Below are positions 14,671 through 20,426 of a DNA stretch of 27,283 nucleotides, piece by piece. The stretch's first letter is position 1. Each line of letters begins with the position of its first letter. Both the position numbers and the translations under genes were made by a program. Source of the stretch: JBOGJG01 sp050747825 (GTDB taxonomy: Bacteria; Acidobacteriota; UBA6911; RPQK01; JBOGJG01); the NCBI GenBank assembly GCA_050747825.1, contig JBOGJG010000398.1, positions 1 to 27,283 of the forward strand. Direction: 5' to 3'. The notes under the pieces were generated by a model. It ran no database searches and had not been told where the DNA came from. It saw only the letters and a list, made by a program, of their open reading frames with translations.

Positions 14671-15213
14671 TTATTTAATCCCCAAAATATTCCTGACGGT
14701 TTCATTAATTCGATCCGAACGAAGAGGTTTGGAGAGCAGTGTGATCGGCGCGTGCTCGAGCGCCCGCTGCATCAGGTCCCCATCCGGATATCCCGTCATA
14801 ATGATCACGGGTACCGGACCCAGCAAATTTCGCAGTTGAGCCAGGCAGGATGGTCCGTCCATGCCGGGCATTTTCAAGTCCAGCAGAACGAGATCGGGAT
14901 TGGCCTGTTTCGCTAGCTCGATTGCCTGATCACCCTTGCTGGCGGCTAGCACACGAAGGTCATCCGATTGCAGAACCTGCTGAATTAACTCTACGATTGC
15001 CGCCTCATCATCCACGACCAGGACCGTTTTTTTGTGCTGTGAGAATTCCTGCGAGCTGGCCCAGCGGTCGAGAGTGCTTTTCTTGAATCGCCAGGCGCCG
15101 CCCACCTTGAAAGCCGGAATCTCGCGAGTCCGGGCCAGGCGACGAACCGTTTGCTCGTTCAAGCGCAGATACTCTGCAGCTTCTCTCGCATCAAGAACAT
15201 CGTGGCTTGCCAT
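14671..15213 (-). CDS. HTH-REC response regulator (excisionase-type DNA-binding domain first)
   Basis: This 180-residue regulator begins with an excisionase/MerR-like helix-turn-helix (about 5-52: AREAAEYLRLNEQTVRRLA, then IPAFKVGGAWRF and a tryptophan-containing end). A receiver domain follows (about 62-180) with Asp68-Asp69, phosphoacceptor Asp112, Thr-Gly in MTGYP and Lys162. The domain order is the reverse of common response regulators. I chose ATG 15213 because it has a GTGGGGA ribosome-binding sequence and begins at the HTH; the frame is open to 15324 with no family-like residues there. No cognate kinase gene adjoins it. It is the first gene of the operon with the SGNH hydrolase, sulfatase and nitrilase, so it probably controls them. 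Confidence 0.88.
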   Translation of the reverse strand: MASHDVLDAREAAEYLRLNEQTVRRLARTREIPAFKVGGAWRFKKSTLDRWASSQEFSQHKKTVLVVDDEAAIVELIQQVLQSDDLRVLAASKGDQAIELAKQANPDLVLLDLKMPGMDGPSCLAQLRNLLGPVPVIIMTGYPDGDLMQRALEHAPITLLSKPLRSDRINETVRNILGIK

Positions 15214-15255
15214 GTTATTTCCCCACTGCGTTTCTTCAGGTCCCATGCCCCAGGC

Positions 15256-15261
15256 ATAATA
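15256..15261 (-). promoter_or_regulatory. Possible -10 for the regulator-sulfatase operon
   Basis: The minus strand reads TATTAT 43-48 bp upstream of ATG 15213, predicting a leader of about 35 nt. No matching -35 element is evident. The 172-bp divergent gap (15214-15385) holds nothing else that I can support. Confidence 0.25.
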
Positions 15262-15385
15262 TGTCAGAAGCACAAGATTGTTCTGTGTCCCTGATATTTT
15301 AAGCCTTAGACTGTTCAGACGCATCTGTTATTTTGGAACGCGCTGAGTTTTAGAAAAAGATGTGCCTGAACGAGAGGATGATTTG

Positions 15386-16741
15386 ATGCGGCTAAGGAAA
15401 GTGTGCTTTGTTTTATTGTGTTTTGTTATTACAGCTTCAATGCCCTGGATGGTGGCCCAACAACAGGAAGTCACAGTCCAGGGGCTGATCTTCGATCTGG
15501 AGCATCCGGATGCCGATCGCCGCAAGAAGGCGGCTGAGACTATCGGCCAGCATAAGCTCAGAGCGGCCGTGCCGGCTCTGATCAAGGCTGCGGCGGATGC
15601 AGACGATTCGGTGCGCCTGGCGGCTGTCCGGGCGTTGGTCGGGATCAATGACCGCCGAGCTCTGCGGGCCTATATCGACTTGACCGACGATCTGATAAGG
15701 GACATTCAGAAAAAGTCCATCGAAGGTATTATCAATTTGTATGTTGTCGAGGATAGCGGCTTCATTTACGGCCTCAGAAAGTTTGCCGAATTCGTCAATC
15801 CCTTCAGTGACGACTACAATCCGCTCATTGTAGAGCCGTACATTGACGTGAGTCCGGAAGCAATTGAAGCGATTGCTCGTTTGCTCACTGCTCCCGACAA
15901 AGGAGTGCGCGAGGACGCCGCGACCGCGCTGGGCATTCTGCGCGGGCATGCCGCCCTCCCTGCCCTACAGAAGGCCCTGGCCGCCGAGAGCAATGGTGAC
16001 GTGAAGGTCGAACTGGTCCGGGCCATCTACAAGATCGGAGATGCGGCAGCGGGCGGCACTCTCGTGCCTCTGATCAATGATCCCGAAAAGAAGGTGCATG
16101 ATGAGGCGATTCTGACGGTGGGGAGGCTGCGCGTACAGGAGGCGGTCCCGGCTCTTAAGTCGCTATATGAATCAGGGACTGCGGAACGAAGGAAGTTCCT
16201 CAAAATAGTCCCCATCAGTGGAAGTGATGATCTGGAGAAAAAGCTTCTGGAAGCCCTGGCTTATATCGGCGATCCCGGTTGTAAAGAGATCTTTTTGGCC
16301 GCTCTTGAGGACGAGCGTGAGGAAGTTCGGCGTTACGGGGCGGAAGGCCTGGGGCGTGCAGGTGATGCCACTGTTATTACCCGGGTGGCACGGAAATATC
16401 TGAGAGAGAAGTCTGCCGCAGCCAGGCTGGCCATGAGCTTTGCGCTCTACCGGCTGGGGCGGGAAGAGCATTTGCTGGAACTGATCGATAATCTGACCAG
16501 CGGCGATCAGGCCTTCTATTACATGCTGGAGTTTTCGCCGCAGGAAGTGGCCGGCCTCTACTCTCATATTCGCGTCGAGCCGGCCGCTGTTAAAATTCGC
16601 TTGCTCGAAGTGGCGGGGCTGAAAGGGGACGAGTCCGCCTTGCCGTTGTTCGAGCAGATGACGCAGAGCGAGAACGTGGACGTGGTCTCGGCGGCTAACC
16701 TGGGCATCCGGCGCGTTCGCGGGCGGTACGACTTGCTGTAG
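15386..16741 (+). CDS. Exported HEAT-repeat protein
   Basis: This 451-residue protein has a signal peptide (hydrophobic about 6-24, likely cleavage after a VAQQ region) followed by alpha-helical HEAT/PBS-lyase-type repeats across its length. Examples are the AAVPALIKAAADADDSVRLAAV-like unit near 55-75, VREDAATALGIL near 175, and VRRYGAEGLGRAGD near 315. Such solenoids bind other proteins; there is no catalytic motif. I chose ATG 15386 because GAGAGG lies 8 bases upstream and the signal peptide then starts MRLRK; an in-frame GTG at 15362 is less likely. The gene diverges from the HTH-REC operon and is followed by a palindromic element. Its role, presumably as a periplasmic scaffold, is inference. 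Confidence 0.88.
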   Translation: MRLRKVCFVLLCFVITASMPWMVAQQQEVTVQGLIFDLEHPDADRRKKAAETIGQHKLRAAVPALIKAAADADDSVRLAAVRALVGINDRRALRAYIDLTDDLIRDIQKKSIEGIINLYVVEDSGFIYGLRKFAEFVNPFSDDYNPLIVEPYIDVSPEAIEAIARLLTAPDKGVREDAATALGILRGHAALPALQKALAAESNGDVKVELVRAIYKIGDAAAGGTLVPLINDPEKKVHDEAILTVGRLRVQEAVPALKSLYESGTAERRKFLKIVPISGSDDLEKKLLEALAYIGDPGCKEIFLAALEDEREEVRRYGAEGLGRAGDATVITRVARKYLREKSAAARLAMSFALYRLGREEHLLELIDNLTSGDQAFYYMLEFSPQEVAGLYSHIRVEPAAVKIRLLEVAGLKGDESALPLFEQMTQSENVDVVSAANLGIRRVRGRYDLL

Positions 16742-16765
16742 GCGATGACGCCTGCTAATACCGGG

Positions 16766-16843
16766 GCCGCTCTCTTACAGTCTCTTACAGTCGCGGTTCG
16801 GATCAATGGGCCGGACCAACGGAGCCGCGACTGTAAGAGAGCG
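16766..16843. repeat. Long palindromic element 2, after the HEAT gene
   Basis: TCTCTTACAGTCGCGG (16781-16796) is a perfect inverse match to CCGCGACTGTAAGAGA (16825-16840). A 10-bp direct duplication of TCTCTTACAG lies on the left side, and CGCTCTCTTACAG/CTGTAAGAGAGCG give an alternative pairing. The left half resembles the element at 11070. It begins about 25 bp after the HEAT stop codon and may act as terminator. Confidence 0.75.
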
Positions 16844-16879
16844 CTCCTCGCCTCGTGCGAATATTACCTTTGTGGTGAT

Positions 16880-16906
16880 TTGCGATAATTTTGCTGAGCG
16901 TATAAT
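16880..16906 (+). promoter_or_regulatory. Sigma70-type promoter with perfect TATAAT
   Basis: TATAAT at 16901-16906 with TTGCGA at 16880-16885 (15-bp spacer; a weaker GATTTG at 18 bp is the alternative). The -10 ends 8 bases before the ATG at 16915, so the predicted transcription start falls at or next to the A of the start codon. Confidence 0.6.
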
Positions 16907-16914
16907 ACGGCAGA

Positions 16915-17202
16915 ATGACGATCGAGGACATTACTAACTTTTGCGAATTTAAAGACTGTGCGGTATCGCTGTCCCACCCGGAAGCCGGATCCATCCGAAT
17001 CGATGGCAATGGAGTTCAGGCAAAATACAATAACTACCGCCGCTACTTGCAATTCAATGAGTTATCCGCGCTTCCCCCGCCTGGCGAGGTCCTCGAGAAA
17101 GCCAATCGCTTTACCATCCATCGTGCCTCGGGAGACCAAAGCCTCACTCGGGAAGAATTCCTGAAGGAACTCGAGACCTTCCAGCGCAAAATCAACGTCT
17201 GA
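16915..17202 (+). CDS. Hypothetical 95-residue protein, probably leaderless mRNA
   Basis: I do not recognise this protein. It has 95 residues, no signal peptide and no membrane segment, two cysteines near the N-terminus (Cys10, Cys15), a tyrosine-rich middle (KYNNYRRYLQF) and a charged helical C-terminus (LTREEFLKELETFQRKI). A perfect TATAAT ends 8 bases before the ATG, there is no Shine-Dalgarno sequence, and an in-frame TAA at 16903-16905 rules out a longer N-terminus. These facts together argue for a leaderless start. It lies alone between two palindromic elements. Confidence 0.7.
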   Translation: MTIEDITNFCEFKDCAVSLSHPEAGSIRIDGNGVQAKYNNYRRYLQFNELSALPPPGEVLEKANRFTIHRASGDQSLTREEFLKELETFQRKINV

Positions 17203-17236
17203 AACCATGATTTCACAAATACACCAACGTATATGA

Positions 17237-17293
17237 GCCACGGATTTTGGATTAACGCCGATCCATTCAGCGTTAATCCGTGAAATCCGTGGC
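17237..17293. repeat. Two-tier hairpin repeat (GCCACGGATTT ... AAATCCGTGGC)
   Basis: Outer arms of 11 bp (17237-17247 with 17283-17293) and inner arms GGATTAACG/CGTTAATCC of 9 bp (17249-17257 with 17271-17279) are both perfect. The result is a long, nearly continuous stem with a 13-base loop. It lies between the 95-residue gene and the small membrane protein and may act as a terminator or be a dispersed repeat. Confidence 0.75.
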
Positions 17294-17310
17294 CCAAAGA
17301 ACCGAACCTC

Positions 17311-17628
17311 ATGCCCCTCCTCACCCTCTCGTTGACTCTCCTTCTCGTCTCGATGATTGCGGTCAGCGCGCCGCTCTTTGCCGTCTCAATCGTGAGCACG
17401 ATCGTGTCTCTGACTTCACTGGGCTCGCCGTCCAGGCTGCTGATGCTCGCTCTTTGGCTGTGGCTGAATCTGGTACTTTCGATCATCTTCCTTCAGCCTG
17501 CCTCTGAGATTCTGCTTTTTGGGCTGTCTCTGCCCGCCTTCTGGATGCTCTTTGGAATCTGGATTGTCCCGGTGCTGATCTGGCCCCTGGGCTTTCTTTT
17601 GGATTTTAAGAGCTGGATGCGGAAATGA
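17311..17628 (+). CDS. Small three-helix membrane protein paired with symporter
   Basis: This 105-residue, very hydrophobic protein has about three transmembrane segments (about 3-28, 40-62 and 66-97) and ends in KSWMRK. It overlaps the start of the sodium:solute symporter by 4 bp (ATGA at 17625), so the two are translationally coupled. Small membrane proteins preceding SSS-family transporters are known (for example DUF3311 or DUF4212 types), but I cannot see a family signature and leave it unassigned. No clear Shine-Dalgarno sequence precedes ATG 17311. An accessory role for the symporter is inference. Confidence 0.75.
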   Translation: MPLLTLSLTLLLVSMIAVSAPLFAVSIVSTIVSLTSLGSPSRLLMLALWLWLNLVLSIIFLQPASEILLFGLSLPAFWMLFGIWIVPVLIWPLGFLLDFKSWMRK

Positions 17629-19079
17629 TTCTGGCCGCCGCGGTGCTCTACCTGGGCTTCCTGGTAGGTATCGGCCTCTGGAGCCTCAGCAGGACCAGGA
17701 CGCCCCGTGACTTTTTCCTTGCCGGAGGCAAGGTGGGCCTGATCCCGGCGGTTCTGGCCACCATGGCTTCCATCATGAGCGGATTTGTCTTCGTGGGGGG
17801 GCCGGGACTATTCTACAGCGTGGGCCTGAGCTCCTTCTGGATTACCGTTTCCAGCTCTTTTACGGGGGCCATGATGTGCTGGCTGCTGGCCCGGCCGCTG
17901 CATCAAATCGCTCAACGCGAGGACTGTCTGACCATCCCCGATGTCATCTATCTTCGCTTCGGCTGCCGCTTTTCAAGCGGCCTGGCCGGCGTCGGGATTC
18001 TGATCGGCGTGATCGGCTATCTGGCCACTCAGATGACGGCGCTGGGCGTGATTGTGGCGTCCATGCTCCCCATATCGTTGAGCACGGCTATGTGGCTGGG
18101 AGCAGGAGTTCTGGTCTTTTACACGGTAGCCGGCGGCATGCTGGCCGGGGTCTATACGGACGTGGTCCAGGGGGCCATCATGCTCTGGGCGGCCACGTTG
18201 GTATTCCTCTTTGCTCTTCAGGCGGCTGGAGGCCTCCAGAGTATTTCCCGGACGCTCTTGCAGCAGGACCCTTCCTTCCTTCATCCCTGGGGCATTACCG
18301 GGTCGATGGGGGCTCTGAGCTGGTTCTTTGTGTTTGCCGTAGGGGCTCTGGGTCAGCCTCATGTGGTTCATAAGTTCATGATGATTAAAAACCTGAGGGT
18401 GCTGCGCTATTTTCCCCTGATCCTGGCTGTTTCCATGATCCTGTGTGGGCTGATCTGGTTGGGCGGAGGATTGGCGGTCAAGACTCTGGTTCTGCGAGGT
18501 GAACTGGCGCCTCTGTCCAATCCTGACGAGGCGATTACGGTTTTCCTCAGGGAATTTACTCCCACCTGGCTGACCGCGCTTGTCTATGCCGGCATTCTCT
18601 CGGCCATCATGTCCACGGCCGATAGTTTCGTCAATATAGGCGCGGCTGTGTTGACGCGCGATTTCCCGCGCGCGGCAGGGTATGCCCTGCGAAACCAAGT
18701 TTTTTGGGGACGAGTCTTTTCGCTGCTTCTTTTCGTTCTGGCTCTGATTTTTGCCAGGTTGGCCGGAGATCGGGTGGCCTATCTGGGAATCTTCGGCTTT
18801 GGAACCTTTGCGGCCGCCTTGACCCCCTCCCTGATCCTGGGCCTGAACTGGGAAAGGGCCAACTACTGGGCAGCCCGCAGCAGCATTTTAGCTGGGATCC
18901 TCCTGAATGTGTCCTTGGAAGCGCTGGACCGGGCAGGCCTTTACGGCCTGCAGGTGGCTCCGGCAGCCGTTTCGCTCAGTTTTTCTTTCCTGATATTCTT
19001 AGGCGCCGGAGGAATCACAAGTGGAAGTTTTACTTGGCGCTCACATGTCAATCGCGGGAGGAACTCCGAAGGCTATTGA
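17625..19079 (+). CDS. Sodium:solute symporter (SSS family)
   Basis: This 484-residue integral membrane protein has about 13 hydrophobic helices and belongs to the SSS family, which couples sodium entry to uptake of sugars, amino acids, organic acids or similar solutes. Family marks are an RTPRDFFLAGG-like first loop (27-38), a TVAGGMLAGVYTDVVQG segment near 165-185 and the sodium-site region SAIMSTADSFVN at about 326-337. The substrate is not evident. It is coupled to the small membrane protein upstream, and its 3' end overlaps nfo by 59 bp in another frame. Confidence 0.93.
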   Translation: MILAAAVLYLGFLVGIGLWSLSRTRTPRDFFLAGGKVGLIPAVLATMASIMSGFVFVGGPGLFYSVGLSSFWITVSSSFTGAMMCWLLARPLHQIAQREDCLTIPDVIYLRFGCRFSSGLAGVGILIGVIGYLATQMTALGVIVASMLPISLSTAMWLGAGVLVFYTVAGGMLAGVYTDVVQGAIMLWAATLVFLFALQAAGGLQSISRTLLQQDPSFLHPWGITGSMGALSWFFVFAVGALGQPHVVHKFMMIKNLRVLRYFPLILAVSMILCGLIWLGGGLAVKTLVLRGELAPLSNPDEAITVFLREFTPTWLTALVYAGILSAIMSTADSFVNIGAAVLTRDFPRAAGYALRNQVFWGRVFSLLLFVLALIFARLAGDRVAYLGIFGFGTFAAALTPSLILGLNWERANYWAARSSILAGILLNVSLEALDRAGLYGLQVAPAAVSLSFSFLIFLGAGGITSGSFTWRSHVNRGRNSEGY

Positions 19080-19899
19080 GCGCGCGCTCAGCGCCGGATG
19101 CAACGTTCTTCAGATTTTTGTCAAGAACAACAACCGCTGGAAGGGAAAGCCTCTGGAAGAGGATGAGGTTGGGCTCTTTCACAGCCTGAGGCAGGCCTCG
19201 GAGTTGAGGGAGGTGGTCGCGCATGCCTCCTATCTCATTAATCTGGCGGCTCCAACTGAGTGGCTGTGGCGCCTTTCGGTAGATGCTCTCGTGGATGAAC
19301 TGGACCGGTGCAATCGTCTGGACTTGAGCCACCTGGTCATACATCCCGGCTCCCACGTCGGAGAAGGAGAGGAGAAGGGAATCGAGCGGATCGCCCGGGC
19401 CATCGATGCCGTCCACGACCGGGTTGATCGTTCGAAAACCCGCATTGCTCTCGAGCATACGGCCGGACAGGGCACCAACATCGGCTGCCGTTTCGAACAT
19501 CTGAGGGATATTCTCGGAGCCTGCCGCCATCCCCAGGAGGTGGCCGTGTGCCTAGACACCTGCCATCTTTTTGCAGCCGGCTATGACATCCGGCAGGAGG
19601 AGAAGTACTCTCAGACCATGGCCGAGTTCGACAGGCTGGTGGGTCTCTCCAAACTCAAGGCCTTTCATTTTAACGACAGCCGCAAGGACCTTGGCAGCCG
19701 TGTGGACCGCCACGAACACATCGGCGCCGGCAAAATCGGAACCGAAGCCTTTCGCCTGATCCTGAATGACTTCCGGCTATCCTCTGTCCCGAAACTGTTG
19801 GAAACGCCGAAAGACGATAAGGAAGGCCGCAAGAAAGGCGACGGGCTGGAAAATGACCGGCGGAATCTGAATGTTCTGCGATCGCTGGTATGCGCGTGA
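19021..19899 (+). CDS. nfo: Endonuclease IV (AP endonuclease, deoxyribonuclease IV)
   Basis: This 292-residue member of AP endonuclease family 2 cuts DNA 5' of abasic sites in base-excision repair, using three zinc ions in a TIM barrel. All nine metal ligands can be placed: His68, His108, Glu145, Asp179, His182, His216, Asp229, His231 and Glu261. The spacing is nearly identical to that of the E. coli enzyme. Family sequences LLGAHMSIAGG, HPGSHVG, DTCHLFAAGYD and HFNDS are present. The start is a GTG at 19021, because the conserved first strand begins just after it. It lies 59 bp inside the end of the symporter gene, in a different frame. The next gene is 51 bp downstream, after a dispersed repeat copy. 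Confidence 0.96.
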   Translation: MEVLLGAHMSIAGGTPKAIERALSAGCNVLQIFVKNNNRWKGKPLEEDEVGLFHSLRQASELREVVAHASYLINLAAPTEWLWRLSVDALVDELDRCNRLDLSHLVIHPGSHVGEGEEKGIERIARAIDAVHDRVDRSKTRIALEHTAGQGTNIGCRFEHLRDILGACRHPQEVAVCLDTCHLFAAGYDIRQEEKYSQTMAEFDRLVGLSKLKAFHFNDSRKDLGSRVDRHEHIGAGKIGTEAFRLILNDFRLSSVPKLLETPKDDKEGRKKGDGLENDRRNLNVLRSLVCA

Positions 19900-19950
19900 T
19901 TCGTTGGCCCAAACTCAAGGAAAACTAGGGAAAATTTTACCTGCTTTAGA

Positions 19951-20325
19951 ATGCCCGAATTCACCGACTCCGAGAAGGACCAAATCATCCGGGGGTATTT
20001 CAGTTCTGACGGAAAAGAGGAAAAGCCGGGCTGCCCCCACTGCGGTGAATTTCTCAATTTCCAGTCTGAATTCGACGCGGCCTCCAGGAGGCAGATGCTC
20101 AAGGTGTTCTGTCCGGAGTGCCGGGCCGCCTTCACCTGGTGGCAGGACAACCTCGATCAGTCCTGGAGTCCGCTTCACCTGCAGTATTTCCTGGAGCGCT
20201 ACCGGACAGGACAGCCCGTCCGCTGCCCCATTGACGACAGCCGGGTTACCTATGCCGAGTTCAGCGACAACGTCCTTGATTTTCGCTGCCCTTACTGCAA
20301 TCGCCGCGGCCAAATCGCGAAATGA
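19951..20325 (+). CDS. Double zinc-ribbon protein, function unknown
   Basis: This 124-residue cytoplasmic protein has two ribbon-like parts. The first is complete: Cys28-x2-Cys31 (GCPHCG) and Cys54-x2-Cys57 (FCPEC). The second has Cys92 and Cys113-x2-Cys116 (RCPYCN), but the expected fourth ligand position, two residues after Pro93-Ile94, is Asp95. A tryptophan-rich segment (FTWWQDNLDQSW) links them. No enzyme domain is visible; a nucleic-acid or protein-binding role is possible. ATG 19951 has no good Shine-Dalgarno sequence. Confidence 0.75.
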   Translation: MPEFTDSEKDQIIRGYFSSDGKEEKPGCPHCGEFLNFQSEFDAASRRQMLKVFCPECRAAFTWWQDNLDQSWSPLHLQYFLERYRTGQPVRCPIDDSRVTYAEFSDNVLDFRCPYCNRRGQIAK

Positions 20326-20368
20326 CTCGATTCGTGTAATTCGTTCGTTGGCCTTGAACATTCAGTCA

Positions 20369-20385
20369 TTGGAACGTGAATTGCT
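20369..20385 (+). promoter_or_regulatory. Candidate sigma54 promoter (-24/-12) of the OmpA-like gene
   Basis: The sequence is TTGGAACGTGAATTGCT. Against the known consensus YTGGCACGrNNNTTGCW it misses only the C at -22 or so and the purine, and GG (20371-20372) and GC (20383-20384) are exactly 10 bases apart. Transcription would start near 20396, leaving a leader of about 31 nt that contains the ribosome-binding site of the gene at 20427. Confidence 0.65.
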
Positions 20386-20426
20386 TTGCTGGATCACAGC
20401 ATACTTTTGCAATTGGAGGTACTGAC

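Noticed and set aside
15333..15348. Sigma54-like sequence TTGGAACG before the HEAT gene
   Set aside because: The -24 half resembles the OmpA-like promoter, but there is no GC at the required -12 position.
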